Positions 10,726 through 22,228 of a stretch of DNA of 64,000 bases are shown piece by piece. Position numbers and translations under genes: made by a program. The stretch is from Endomychus coccineus (taxonomy: Eukaryota; Arthropoda; Insecta; Coleoptera; Endomychidae): the NCBI GenBank assembly GCA_958510875.1, contig OY294068.1, positions 72,518,633 to 72,582,632 of the forward strand, in the 5' to 3' direction. The notes below the pieces were generated by a model. That model saw nothing but the letters and a program-made list of their open reading frames with translations, was not told the origin of the DNA and did not search any database. Each line of letters starts with the position of its first letter. Position 1 is the first letter of the stretch.

Positions 10726-13440
10726 GAATAATTTTCTGGTCTTCTGGAAATATTTAGTTACTGGGAGCTGAACCAAATTATCGTTCGTTCTGGAGTGATT
10801 CGAAAAATTACAAATTTCCTGGTATTCGTCAAATTTCTCCCAGCTGGAAGACAACTAGTGTCGAATTATGAAAAAAAAAGGAAGGAGGCATTTTCTGTAA
10901 TCTGTGGATCCACTACTATCTATGATCTAATTTAATACGATGGCCTTGGCATCAATTTTGTTTCTGCTTGATATGAATGATCTGTTCGAAGTGTTATCCT
11001 GCCAAGTCAATAGCTTTGCAAATTATGGTAAACTTCATACCATTATCCCCTCTAGAGCCCCTGCATCGTTCAATGCAGCCAGAGGTGCTTGACGGAAACC
11101 GGTCGGTAGAACGTATGAAGAGCTAAATATAATCAATACAAAAGTTCGGGACAATTAACTGACCAAGACGAAATCTTACACCTAGTTTCAAATCATTGAC
11201 ATTTATACTTCTTTCTAATGGAAATAAAATGATACGTTGTCAATAACGTTTTGGGAAGTTAATAATTTTATTTAATGGTCATTTATTATTCCGATAATTG
11301 TTGTGAGATATTCATTTTCAGAAAGAGATAACCTCGACCTCTAGTTGATAGTCCAAGCTAAGTATGTCAACCCGGTAGCGGGTCACTTGAGAAACTGAAG
11401 ATTGACGCACATTTCGCGGGATTCGGGTAGAGGTTGAAGGCAAATGTAAAGACGAGTCTAACAGTGGACAAGGTAAGATCGATAAAAATCAATTTCGTTA
11501 TTTCATAGTAATTCCCTAACTTCAAAGTTTATATAGTTGTAGATATATGTTATTATGATAGCTTGATTATTCTAATTACATAATATCAATGTTATTTCCG
11601 CTATTTGAACTTGCAAAGTTTGATTTGTGGAACTGATCCTTGTCACACCAAGATCATTTTGTCTTGTATCCGGCTGCATGTAATTGAATGCAGGATTATG
11701 TAATTATAATTTTTTTTATCGTCACTAAATAGAGTAATTAATTTGTCAGGTTAACTATCAGAATTATTCATATCGTTTCATTCATCTTGTTCAACTTAGC
11801 AAATGACCAATCATATTGAATTGTGTGAAAACAGTTCTTACATTTTATTACATTTACCAGCGTTCAATTCCACAGGTACCATTCATTCTTCTTACACAAG
11901 AGATTTAAATTATTTGAAGAATAATTGAATCATCTATAGTAATATTATCATTGAACATTTTCAAATCATCGACTTACTTTTAAAATACGCAGTGAATATT
12001 GTCTTTTATATCATTAATGAATAAACTGAATTGGTCTCAAATGTGAATATTGGGGAACACCAGAATGTACTTTAATTTCATCAGTAAGAACAGTTCACGC
12101 GTACCACTTGAGTTCTGGCATTAAGGTAACATCAGAGCCACTTTAACAGAGGATCAGTTAATTTTTGTGATAGTCGTTCGTAGTTCACTTTATTGCATAC
12201 CTTTGAGAATTCAGTTTGAACCAAATCCACCCATTTTCCAAACTTGTCGAAACCAATTGAGAATATTACATTAAATTAGTTTCTGTTGATTCTCCCGTGT
12301 TATTACTGATGACTGGTCGAATTTACATCCGATTTTTAGATCAAAATGTTTCCCAAGATGACTCAGGAATCACCGATACAGATACCATCGACATAGAATC
12401 GTTTCATCTCTGATTATAATACATAGTTGCTAGACCGTTTTGAATAATTTAATTAATGAACCGTATCTACAACATATTAATTAAATATGACAGGTACCGC
12501 ACTAGCACATACAGATCCTAAATTATGATATTATTCTGGAACTGTATTATCTAATGAGCTAATTTTCAGGTTTCGTAATGAAATCGTCTCCGTATAATTC
12601 AAGAATTTATAGTCCACATTTAGAACGAATGAACGTTTCAACTGGAAGCTCTTAAAATATGTTACACACGTTTCCAGAATTGGATTATACTGGTGGGTAG
12701 CTACACAAGATCCATTGAGAATCATTTGAATAGAATTAGCACGCTTTTCACGCATGAAGATATTTGCAATGAAAAATAAACAGATTTCTATATCAAGGGA
12801 TTCAGTAGCTCTAGACATTCTATAGCTTGAAGTTCTTGGAACAAGTTACTAAATGAAATTCACACCTAAAATAAATAGAGTATTGTTCATATTTTATCGT
12901 TTACATTTTGACTGCAATAAAACCCTGATTATCCCTTTGATCATGAAAGGGTCCATTTTTACCATGTTTCCGCGCAGAGCCGGAGTATATACGAATTTTA
13001 TTCACCTTCTACCCTTATTATATCATTATAAGTAGGTAGAAATCATAGACCTATTATCCTAAGGAGACGGAACATCTCATTCATAAAACTCCAGTTGACT
13101 TGTCGCAATGATTACATGAAGTATGATGAAGAAAATCAACGGACCTGTTTGTCGTCGAGTCATAATTACTCCTTATTGGCAACGCTGTAACTATTGTAAC
13201 GAAGCTTAAAATTTTGAAATATCATTTAATTTAGATCAGGCAGTGAATACGGATATTACATGTAATCTCAGTTTGAACAGTTCATTATTTTAATAGATAT
13301 GCGTGAACTCCGAATGTGTATTCCGTGATTGTCACTTTTCTAAATTTCCGCAATTTTGAATAAGTGTAATTATTCAAATAAATGAATCGAATTCATGTCC
13401 GTTTAAAAATTGCATTCATTCCGATGAAATATGTTGCAGA
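10726..13440. other. Non-coding host-like DNA
   Basis: I see no repeat family and no convincing gene. A GACAAGGTAAGATCG donor-like site at ~11467-11481 follows a less AT-rich stretch (11380-11470) and could end a non-coding exon. The 95-codon minus-strand frame at 12531-12818 has no recognisable motif. Confidence 0.45.
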
Positions 13441-15420
13441 AACGGGGGTCTGGCAAGTTAACGCATCAAACTTTGTACAACCTTATGTATAAAAAGAGTG
13501 AACAACCAAAAAACTCCGATAACATTTGTTTATTGTGGCGAGAGGAACTAGTGGAGCATCATGTGCGCGAATTTTAGATCTAAAAAGAAGCGTCACTTTT
13601 AAGCATTGTTCGGGACAAACCCTTGGCACAACATAAGGAATTGGTGGAGCAGACTTGTCCAGAACGTCGGAAAACATATAAAAGCAGTGACCGATAAAAG
13701 ATCGCTCTCTTTTGTGCTCTCTTTGGTGATTTTGCTTAGCAATCAGTACCGTTACTCTCTTTTGTGATTATCAATCAGTACCGTTCAAGTGTGATTAATA
13801 TAACAATCGAAGTGAATTGATTATTATCCGAGTTCGAGTCAGATTTAAACTGTGAGTTGACAATTAATAGTGTTCCGTTTAGTGAATTGTTACATAAGCT
13901 AAATAGTTTATATTTTTGGGCATTACGATATATCGATTTCCGTAGTTTATGATTGGCAATGTTCTATTCTATGATATCTGAGTTCCGTAGCTTTCAATAA
14001 TTTGTATTGTTATATTTGAGTTCATCCCGTTATAAGTCGGACCGCGCACGATTTGAATTCGCACGTGAATTAAAATATGCAAGTAGTTGTATGGTGTGTA
14101 CAGAGTGTGTATGTTTGAACGACAGGGGCGTCTCTGGTATATTTGTGCACGCTGTGCTTATACCGGAAGTATAAGTATATCATAGACGACCAAACCGCCA
14201 ACGGTTTGTGCACGCTGTGCTGATCCCGGAAGTATGAGCTGGGGTGGCTGTGTGATTGAGAATCGTAATTACCCCTTAGTCGTATGAGAAGTCCTCGGCC
14301 GTGGATGTAGGGGTTATTGCAGATACGATAGTTAGGGTTTGTGCACGCTGTGCTGATACCGGAAGTATAAGCCCTAATTGTCTAGATTCTGAATCTGCCA
14401 AGTGCATGAAATCTAACACTGTCATACAACTGTCGGGCACTCTGTGAATAGTTAATACCAGGGTGGGTGTTATGACAGAATAAACTCAATCAAAGTATTT
14501 ATCCGAAAATACCGTAAAACCTGATATCATACAATCGTGAAACCTACTGCAGACCAATATTTTCCGAACCTACCCAATTTTAACCGTTTGACATATAGTA
14601 GTGTGAAATGAACATTTCAAGTAATATTGCTATCTGAATATTTACCGACCACCGCTTATTACTCTAGGACCTGTTTGATTTGTATTTTCCGCAAATGATA
14701 AATGTAAATCATTTATCAACCGATTTCGTACCGTTGAAGTGAATTTAAATACCGAACATATCGTAAAATAGATATGTTGTAACAATTTCCATATACCGTT
14801 TGAGCTTCATTACATTTTGCACCTGGGTGAATTTGTGTGAAATTTTCCGTTCAATTGCATTTATATTAATTATTCTGAAAGTGTACTGTATTATTATATA
14901 TTTTAATATTTGGAATTCCCCGTTTTTGTAATTATTTCTGCTCCATCTTTCAACGAGCTAAGTTTAACCAGGTATCAATTGTAATTGAAGCCTACAATTT
15001 TCTGCCCAATGGGCCCTGGTTTGACTTTACTATAGCTACCCTAGGGACAAGGCTATCTATAGATAGCATAGTGACAAGCCTTGTGGTGAAGACTCTAGCA
15101 GAAGTCTTCGAAAAGGAGTAAACCTTTAGGAAAATCTGGCGCCCTAAGACTTGAAGCTTACCGCAGTAAGCAACTCACCGAAAAGTCGCAAGGTACACGT
15201 CATATTATGATTGAAAACTTAGTACCACTTGTGATGCAACACCGCTTCGAAGTAGCTACGAGGAATACGGAAGCTGTCAAATTCCGTAGTACAGAACAAA
15301 GTCCTCATTCATAAAAGGTGTGCGGCGTTGTCGCCTTCTGAACAAATGATGCAATGGAATGGAATAGAATAGAATATTTAAATATTCTGTAATTCGATTG
15401 TATATTCCAGGTTACCATAA
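13441..15420. other. Unassigned region with promoter-like and repeated motifs, possibly a solo LTR
   Basis: A TATAAAAGCAGTG box lies at ~13677, followed by two near copies of CTCTCTTTTGTG and of AATCAGTACCGTT. A 34-bp motif occurs three times at 14142-14371. At ~15138 the sequence TCTGGCGCCC resembles the start of a tRNA-Lys primer site. Together this hints at a long LTR or LTR plus leader, but I found no second LTR and no coding region, so the identity is open. Confidence 0.3.
14142..14371 (+). repeat. Three spaced copies of a ~34-bp motif
   Basis: The motif starts TTTGTGCACGCTGTGCT and continues with GAT(A/C)C(C)GGAAGTAT(A/G)AG. It occurs at 14142-14175, 14205-14238 and 14338-14371, with unrelated spacers. 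The inner GTGCACGCTGTGC is partly palindromic. No coding frame spans all three. Confidence 0.7.
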
Positions 15421-15666
15421 ATTATGGAATATCAACAGTATTGCTTCTAATATAACCAATAAATAATGCTATGGACCTTTTTATAATAATTACAAGTCTC
15501 ATTCCGGCACACAGAACAACTAATCCGGCAACAGCACATAACATACGGCCATACTTGTAATATACAGCGGTCTGAGTGGCCCAAAATTTTGGCAATGTAT
15601 GATCGTGTTTAAATGTAAACAATTCTGTCTCATTATGATAATAAGTCGATGGTAGAAATAGACCAT

Positions 15667-15677
15667 TCGGAGGTATT
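15667..15677. repeat. SINE target-site duplication (left)
   Basis: TCGGAGGTATT is repeated at 15980-15990, on the other side of the SINE. Confidence 0.8.
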
Positions 15678-15979
15678 TTTTTTTATGGGAGGTGGTTGGA
15701 AACTTTTATGGGCACTTTATGGTCCTGTAACATCTCACAAGGTAGTGTGGGATTTCCTGAGTCCGAATTCAATCACCTCAGATATACCCACTGAACACTC
15801 CACCTCGTATGGTGGGCTCGATCCTGCAACCAGGACAGTGTCGATGACGGCCCATTCTATCTTGCCTCACCGCTTTCTCGGGCCATCGGAAAATGTCCAC
15901 TGTCCCTGGATCCGAACTCGCGACCGGCAGCCACAGTGATCAGAAGATAAATGCTTCTACAACTGAGCTACCTGACCCC
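15678..15979 (-). mobile_element. tRNA-derived SINE, ~300 bp
   Basis: On the minus strand the head reads GGTAGCTCAGTTGTAGAAGC and, ~45 bases on, GCGAGTTCGGATCC. These resemble the A and B boxes of an RNA polymerase III promoter in a tRNA-like sequence. The unit ends in an A-run (a T-run on the plus strand at 15676-15684) and is flanked by an 11-bp duplication. This is the structure of a SINE mobilised by a partner LINE. The 96-codon plus-strand frame lying over it is a by-product. Confidence 0.85.
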
Positions 15980-15990
15980 TCGGAGGTATT
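15980..15990. repeat. SINE target-site duplication (right)
   Basis: TCGGAGGTATT matches 15667-15677. Confidence 0.8.
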
Positions 15991-16185
15991 ATAAGCCTGC
16001 TAAATATAAATATGGATTTGAAAATTTTCATTTTCGTCCTTAATGGTTTTCCAGCGAGTGATTTGTACTAGTGTCAGAATGTGGTGCCCTTAGGCTTGTG
16101 CTGATAGTGGGCATATTGTAGTGTCACTTCAGAAGGAAACATTCATCTCCCGATACTAAACAAATAATCAGAAATGTATATCAAT

Positions 16186-17639
16186 CTTTGCTAAGAAGAC
16201 ATTTTACTTCATCTGATGCTTTAGCTAAAACGTATGCTCCAACAAGTACTTCTTTATGTTCGGTAAAAGATATAGTACTAAAGCCTATCATTCCTAGAAA
16301 ACAGCTACATGATTCTGTCACATTTAGAAGAACTGACGAGGATGATGTGGATTTATTAAGAAGCACAATTTATGAAATGTGTGAACCACAATATGTACCT
16401 ACACTGGTTTCCCTAGAGAAAAAAGGTTGACCAGCGACGAAACCATTCTTTCCTGTAGCAAGTCTAAGGAGAATGTTGCTCAAAATGGACTCCGAATACC
16501 ACACAATTGATAAAAGACAAACTAATGGAATCTCTACGTTTATTTATCTTGAGAAAACATGGTTTGATACACATGACATTGCAAAAAGAAGATGGAATAA
16601 TCTATCAAAAAAATGCCGAACCAAAGCTACTTCAATGATAGCAAAATAATAACAATAATATATGCAGATTCAGAAAACAGATTTGGTCCGAACTGTCTGG
16701 TGCTTTCAGCTAAAAACAAAACAGATTCCTCTCTAGATTGCCAACAAGACACTGACGCAAAACTTTTTGAAGAAGACGTTTTACTTCATCTGATGCTTTA
16801 GCTAAAACGTATGCTCCAACAAGTACTTCTTTATGTTCGGTAAAAGATATAGTACTAAAGCCTATCATTCCTAGAAAACAGCTACATGATTCTGTCACAT
16901 TTAGAAGAACTGACGAGGATGATGTGGATTTATTAAGAAGCACAATTTATGAAATGTATGAACCACAATATGTACCTACACTGGTTTCCCTAGAAAAAAA
17001 AGGTTGACCAGCGACGAAACCATTCTTTCCTGTAGCAAGTCTAAGGAGAATGTTGCTCAAAATGGACTCCGAATACCACACAATTGATAAAAGACAAACT
17101 AATGGAATCTCTACGTTTATTTATCTTGAGAAAACATGGTTTGATACACATGACATTGCAAAAAGAAGATGGAATAATCTATCAAAAAAATGCCGAACCA
17201 AAGCTACTTCAATAATAGCAAAATAATAACAATAATATATGCAGATTCAGAAAACAGATTTGGTCCGAACTGTCTGGTGCTTTCAGCTAAAAACAAAACA
17301 GATTCCTCTCTAGATTGCCAACAAGACACTGACGCAAAACTTTTTGAAGATTGGTTTGATTCTCATCTTCTTTAAAATATGTCCAGATATAGCTTAATTG
17401 TGATGAACAATGCTAGTTATCATAGTTGGAAAGTGAAAATGCTACCTAGTTCTAACAGCACCAAAGCAGACATTCAAAATATTATGATAAATAATAAAGA
17501 AACTTATAAAAAACAGGATCTTTCAGAAATTTTGAATTTTCTCAAAATTAATAAAGAATACGTGTGTGATAAACTTGCAACAGAAAATGGAAAAAGGCAT
17601 ACTATGTATTTATTACAATCAATTATAGCTTTGAGTTAG
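16186..17639 (+). pseudogene. Tc1-like DDE transposase relic
   Basis: Fragments in three frames resemble a DDE_3-type transposase of the Tc1/mariner superfamily. FIYLEKTWFDTHDIAKRRW corresponds to the usual YLDETW block with the first catalytic aspartate lost to glutamate. GPNCLVLSAKNKTDS and LFEDWFDSHLL follow. RYSLIVMNNASYHSWKV corresponds to the block with the second catalytic aspartate, here asparagine. Both changes plus several frameshifts mean the protein is inactive. The middle of the gene is duplicated in tandem (577-bp unit). No terminal repeats were found. Confidence 0.7.
16194..17347 (+). repeat. 577-bp tandem duplication inside the transposase relic
   Basis: Bases 16194-16770 and 16771-17347 are nearly identical and directly adjacent, each starting AGAAGAC and ending AACTTTTTGA. 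The few differences include TGTGAACC versus TATGAACC. The second copy runs into the remaining 3' part of the transposase, so the duplication is internal to an already decayed gene. Confidence 0.92.
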
Positions 17640-17867
17640 AGTAAGAGATAATCAAACACAATAAATCCTGAAACAATCGACTGAAGTACTGAACGATCAC
17701 CTAGATTTAGAAATTCCCATTTCATTTGTAATTATGTCAAAGATTTCTTTCATATTCCTTTATAGATGCAAACATCCAATCAATCTGCCAATCAGTGGCG
17801 GGATAGGTATAACCAGGTATAAACAATGCAAAGAAGCATCAGAATTATAGACAGTATCTCAATTAAA

Positions 17868-17925
17868 AATGTGCCAGTCGTCGAAATGAACAAAAACACG
17901 TATAATCAAAATAGTAACATATTAA
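17868..17925 (+). repeat. PLE-related repeat (copy 1)
   Basis: The words AGTCGTCGAAATGAAC and ACACGTATAATC match, with changes, segments at 51045-51110 (plus) and 23375-23450 (minus). In the other two places this segment lies beside a hammerhead-like motif, so it is probably part of a PLE terminal region. Confidence 0.5.
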
Positions 17926-17933
17926 TGTTTTAA

Positions 17934-17934
<1 letters not shown>

Positions 17935-18004
<70 letters not shown>
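17935..18004. repeat. (TA)n microsatellite
   Basis: About 35 uninterrupted TA units directly adjoin the end of the left PLE copy. Confidence 0.98.
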
Positions 18005-18007
<3 letters not shown>

Positions 18008-18748
18008 CTGGATTCTCGGGTATTGATCCGCGTTGTGTGGTTTCGGTCCTCGAAAGGACCAATTTCACGACGTTTCGGCAAAGTCGCATTTGCCATCTTC
18101 AGGTGACTCGACCGTAGAGTCTGGAAGATCTAGGCGAACTGACGCTTACTTGGAGGGACAGGTATTTATATCCCCCGTTATGCTTGACCTTTGGACTTTC
18201 GAACTATTTCACGCTTGGTTGATTTCCACGTGTTTGGCTCCGAGTGACACGTTGGGATGACGTCATTGCGACGCTGGAATCAGCCGGAAAGTTTCCGTGA
18301 CCTGTTGCACGTGCACTGGATACCACGTTCTCTCTTGTTTTTGGTGGTATCTTCCCACTTTCTAAAGCGGGTTTCCATGTTGCTGGTGATCTTAGTCCGT
18401 CATCTCGTTTGTTAAGACTATGTGGACGTTTCTCGATATCTATTGCCTCCCTGGTTATTCTGGTATAGAAGTGTTCAATGTTGGCTAGAGTCTTTGTGCC
18501 GCGAAAGTTGATCATATGGCCAGTACTTCTTACATGTTCAGGTAGTGGTTTCGTTTTTCGACACAGCGTTTGCATGTTCAGTCTTTCGCACATCAATGAG
18601 TCTGTTGGGCTGTCCGATGTATGTCTTTTCACAATTACCACATGGCACCTCGTACACTCCCTGGCATTCTAGAGGAATTCTGTCTTTTGGATTCCGAAGA
18701 ACATTTTTGATTTTCCTATCTGTTGTGAAGGTTGTTTTGATATCATGA
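18005..18748 (-). pseudogene. Penelope-like element 3' half (left arm of a head-to-head pair)
   Basis: On the minus strand this encodes the same GIY-YIG endonuclease segment as the plus-strand copy at 18913-19665. A YEVPCGNCEKTYIGQ core is followed, after a frameshift, by PLPEHVRSTGHMINF and IEKRPHSLNKRDDGLRS, the typical PLE C-terminus. The 145-codon frame at 18204-18641 covers the C-terminal part. The 3' end carries a hammerhead-like motif at 18073-18102. The two arms are inverted relative to each other and differ by roughly 7% at protein level. Confidence 0.85.
18065..18105 (-). ncRNA. Hammerhead-like ribozyme motif of a PLE
   Basis: The minus strand reads CTGAAGA, then a 6-bp stem GGCAAA/TTTGCC around a short loop, then GAAA followed by CGTCG. 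CUGANGA and GAAA separated by stem II are the conserved catalytic core of hammerhead ribozymes, and PLEs are known to carry minimal hammerheads in their terminal repeats. Stem III would be very short. Activity is inferred. Confidence 0.65.
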
Positions 18749-18769
18749 CGACTCCGAGCAGCCCTCAGG

Positions 18770-19457
18770 ATGAATGGCTATTCAAGAAAACAGATTCATA
18801 ACTCTCAACGCAAAAATGAGGAGGATGTCAACAATGAAGATCAACCAGTGGGAACCGCTTTTTTACCTTACATAAAAGGCACAACTGACAAAATCTGCAA
18901 AATACTGAGCCGTCATGATATCAAAACAACCTTCACAACAGATAGGAAAATCAAAAACGTTCTTCGGAATCCAAAAGACAGAATTCCTCTAGAATGCCAA
19001 GGAGTGTACGAGGTGCCATGTGGTAATTGTGAAAAGACATACATCGGACAGACCAACAGACGCATTGATGTGCGAAAGACTGAACATGCAAACGCTGTGT
19101 CGAAAAACGAAACCACTACCTGAACATGTAAGAAGTACTGGCCATATGATCAACTTTAGCGGCACAAAGACTCTAGCCAACATTGAACACTTCTATACCA
19201 GAATAACCAGGGAAGCAATAGAGATCGAGAAACGTCCACATAGCCTTAATAAACGAGATGACGGACTAAGATTACCAGCAACATGGAAACCCGCTTTAGA
19301 AAGTGGGAAGATACAACCAAAAACAAGAGAGAACGTGGTATCCAGTGCACGTGCAACAGGTCACGGAAACTTTCCGGCTGATTCCAGCGTCGCAATGACG
19401 TCATCCCAACGTGTCACTCGGAGCCAAACACGTAGAAATCAACTAAGCGTGAAATAA
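18770..19457 (+). pseudogene. Penelope-like element: RT end and GIY-YIG endonuclease (right arm)
   Basis: The frame starting MNGYSRKQIHN includes GTAFLPYIKGTTDKICKIL, the linker after the PLE reverse transcriptase. It continues into VYEVPCGNCEKTYIGQTNRR and RKTEH, the GIY-YIG nuclease with its conserved arginine and EH pair. A frameshift near 19100 moves the reading to the 145-codon frame (19020-19457) with PLPEHVRSTGHMINFSG and ITREAIEIEKRPH. GIY-YIG nicking of target DNA primes PLE reverse transcription. The RT core itself is missing, so the copy is 5'-truncated. Confidence 0.87.
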
Positions 19458-19555
19458 TTCGAAAGTCCAAAGGTCAAGCATAACGAAGGATATAAATACC
19501 TGTCCCTCCAAGTAAGCGTCAGTTCGCCTATATCTTCCTGACTCTACGGTCGAAT

Positions 19556-19597
19556 CACCTGAAGATGGCAAATGCGACTTTGCCGAAAGGTCGTGAA
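19556..19597 (+). ncRNA. Hammerhead-like ribozyme motif of a PLE
   Basis: CTGAAGA at 19559-19565 is followed by GGCAAA, a loop, TTTGCC and GAAA at 19585-19588. This is the mirror copy of the motif at 18065-18105, with one base changed after GAAA. Confidence 0.62.
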
Positions 19598-19665
19598 ATT
19601 GGTCCTTTTGAGGACCGAAACCACACAACGCGGATCAATACCCGAGAATCCAGTTCTACACATTA

Positions 19666-20029
19666 CGTCCGCGAGAACCTAAGAAGAAACATATATATAT
19701 ATATGTATCACTGCTTAGCAATTTTCTTATAAAATACGAAGTAATCTCAACCAATGTATGAATACAACTGTAACCAAAAAATATAACGCTCAAGTATCCA
19801 CTTTCAAACTAGATGTTGAAGATTTATGACCTTTTTAGAAATATATTAGAGCATTCTACCTAAGATATTCTTTTAACATTTGAAGACGCATTTAGGAATT
19901 TGCGAGAGTTTAAATTAATTAAATTAGTATGAATCTGACTCAATAATTGAATGTCTGCTGTATGCTTTATAGACCTGAAGTCACATTTTATGTGAATCAT
20001 CTCCAGAATATATCTTTTATATTATGGTG
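19666..20029. other. Inter-element DNA with half of an inverted repeat
   Basis: Bases ~19705-19815 recur inverted at ~23235-23345 (shared words CACTGCTTAGCAAT and CTCAAGTATCCACTTTC). No gene is seen. Confidence 0.55.
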
Positions 20030-20593
20030 ATCCACTGGAAATGAATGGCTACCCAAAAACATTTTTCCACCACGTCATTAAAGAGAGAATAAACAAAATC
20101 TATAATGTAACGTCATATATAAATAACATAAACGATAATACAGATAATTTCATAACATTATCATACATTCCGGAGACCTCAGAGAAAATTGAGAAATGTT
20201 CATAAACGTATGATAAAAATGTTGCGCATGAACCTACTAACTGTGTTGGTAAATATTTCTCAAATCTAAATCCTTCAATACCTAAAAATAAACAAACCCA
20301 CACAGTATACAAATTAAATTGTTTAGATTGCGATGAGACTTATACAGAAATCTCTAAACAATATTTTCAAAAAAGAATGTATGGCCTCAAGTATAGTACT
20401 AGAAACAAACAAAATGTTAGAAAATTCCATCGCCCTTGCTAAACATTGTTTTGATTATAACCTTCAATTTAATCACAAAAATGTTAATATTTTAACTAAA
20501 GAAACCAATTACTATAAAAGATCTATTATGGAGATGATTCACATAAAACGTGACTCCACGTCTGTGAATCAAAGAGCAGACGTTCAATCATGA
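20030..20593 (+). pseudogene. Penelope-like element endonuclease fragment (second family)
   Basis: Translated in two frames. MNGYPKTFFHHVIKERIN and ITLSYIPETSEKIEK are the RT-endonuclease linker. YKLNCLDCDETYTEISKQ corresponds to the GIY-YIG core with the usual YIG replaced by YTE. ALAKHCFDYNLQFNHKNV and ETNYYKRSIMEMIHIKRD are the C-terminus. Stops and a frameshift near 20390 break it. The same family is seen at 60790-60960. Confidence 0.8.
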
Positions 20594-20714
20594 AGTTAGA
20601 TTTAATTTAATTAGTTAAAACCCTTGCAAATGCCTACCTACGTCTTCATATTGTTAAATGTATTATTAAGATTCACTAGCTATTCCACTTTTGATTATTC
20701 CATTCATTAAAACT

Positions 20715-20732
20715 GTCCCACGTTTGGCGCCA
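20715..20732 (-). promoter_or_regulatory. Second tRNA-Lys-type primer-site sequence
   Basis: The minus strand reads TGGCGCCAAACGTGGGAC, close to the tRNA-Lys primer site. It is preceded on the plus strand by the same leader words as at 23011-23059. Confidence 0.6.
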
Positions 20733-20739
20733 TTATTAC

Positions 20740-21440
20740 AATTTTATATGATCTAGCAATTCACAAATTTTTTTACTTACTTTTTCTATATACTTGAATG
20801 GAATTGGATAATTCTTGGATTTGAAATACTCTATTTCTTTTACCTGAAATTTATGGATATATTTACTCGCTAAACGAGTTTCGTCTACAATTAGACCCGT
20901 ATGTTCTGAAATCATTTTTCATATTATTCCCCTATAATCATCGGAAACTTTCATCTGACTGATTATTCCATTGAAATTTTTGCGATAGTCTTTTATTTTA
21001 ACTGCATTTATTATATTGTAACCTTCCTTTGATTTGTCAATATTTTCATCTTCCCCTTTCCCTATCTTTATATTCCATGCTTTTCTAGTTCATCTGTTCC
21101 CATTACAATATCCAATTCCATATTTTGTAAATAACTGCATTTCTAAATTTGATTCCCCTATTCTAATATTTTCAGTAATCATTTTCGATACTTCCGTTAT
21201 TTTCTTTCCACTTACATTTATTAATTCAACTTTTGGAATTTTCAATCGATTTGTTATTTCTAATTCTGACACTAGTCCTTCCCTTATTAGAGAAATTTCT
21301 GATCCCGTATCACACAATATTTCTACTTCCTTCCCTTTTGAGAAACTTTTTAATTTAATAAGACCTACATATTCATTCTCTTCCCGTTCTTGTTCATTGT
21401 CAATGTATGATGTTCGTATGATAACACATTAACATGGTAT
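20740..21440 (-). pseudogene. Gypsy protease and RT N-terminus
   Basis: The minus-strand frame contains EILCDTGSEISLIREG, a retropepsin active site (DTGS) near 21300. It is followed by the protease flap region and a linker leading to residues like TRLASKYIHKFQVKE and NYPIPFKYIEK, which begin Gypsy reverse transcriptases. Stops interrupt the linker at 21089 and elsewhere. The frame ends where the element is truncated. Confidence 0.7.
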
Positions 21441-21595
21441 TCGTGCATTACTGAAAATCCTGATTATTATTTTGCCTTGAAGAGTCTGGCCTATTCCTTT
21501 CATTCTCTACTCTATTACAATTTACTTCCCTCCTATTATTATTTTCATTTCTATTATTAGATTTCTATTTTCCCTGAATCTATCCCTGTTTTGAT

Positions 21596-22131
21596 TCACA
21601 TTATTACCACAACCATTTTCCCTACGATTATAATTTTGATTCCTATTATTTCTGAATCTATTCTGATAATTATTATTTTGGAACCATTATTATTCCCTTC
21701 CTGTCTTCTTTCGTAATTATTTCCCCTATATTTGTTTCTCCTGTTTTCGAATCTATTTCTTTGAAAATTTTGTGCATTATTTCTTTCAACATTTTGTTGC
21801 CTACTTCCTATATTATCCCTTCTTTCTATTCTATCTGAATACGTTAATAACTGGTTCATATTTTTTGTATTTGAAATAGCTATTGTCTCCGATATCTGAA
21901 CTTTATATTGCCTTGATATATATAAAACTATCTCTTCCTCTTTCATTCTTGGTTCGAGATACTGAGCTTCATTATATAGAGTCAAAACATATGCACTCAT
22001 ACTTTTCTTTCTTCCCTCTATATATTTCAGGAAATACAATCTTTCTCTACACTTCGATTGTTCATTCTCTCCCCAGAAATTCCTTGAAAATTTGTCTATA
22101 AATTCATCTAAACTATTCAACTCTCTCTCTT

Positions 22132-22216
<85 letters not shown>

Positions 22217-22228
22217 CTCTCTGTACAA
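21596..22228 (-). pseudogene. gag: Gypsy gag, C-terminal part
   Basis: It begins inside the microsatellite as an RE-dipeptide run, then reads LNSLDEFIDKFSRNFWGENE, the conserved capsid region of insect Gypsy gag. MSAYVLTLYNEAQYLEP and an asparagine/arginine-rich tail follow. No clear CCHC knuckle is visible. The frame differs from that of the N-terminal piece because of the microsatellite length. Confidence 0.75.

Noticed and set aside
14941..15300. CRISPR or other prokaryotic feature
   Set aside because: No regularly spaced repeats; the window is clearly eukaryotic transposon DNA.
15649..15939. 96-codon plus-strand ORF
   Set aside because: It is the antisense of the tRNA-derived SINE and ends in its tRNA-like head.
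15678..15979. Genuine tRNA gene
   Set aside because: The tRNA-like part has no clean cloverleaf end and is joined to an unrelated body, A-run and target duplication, so it is a SINE.
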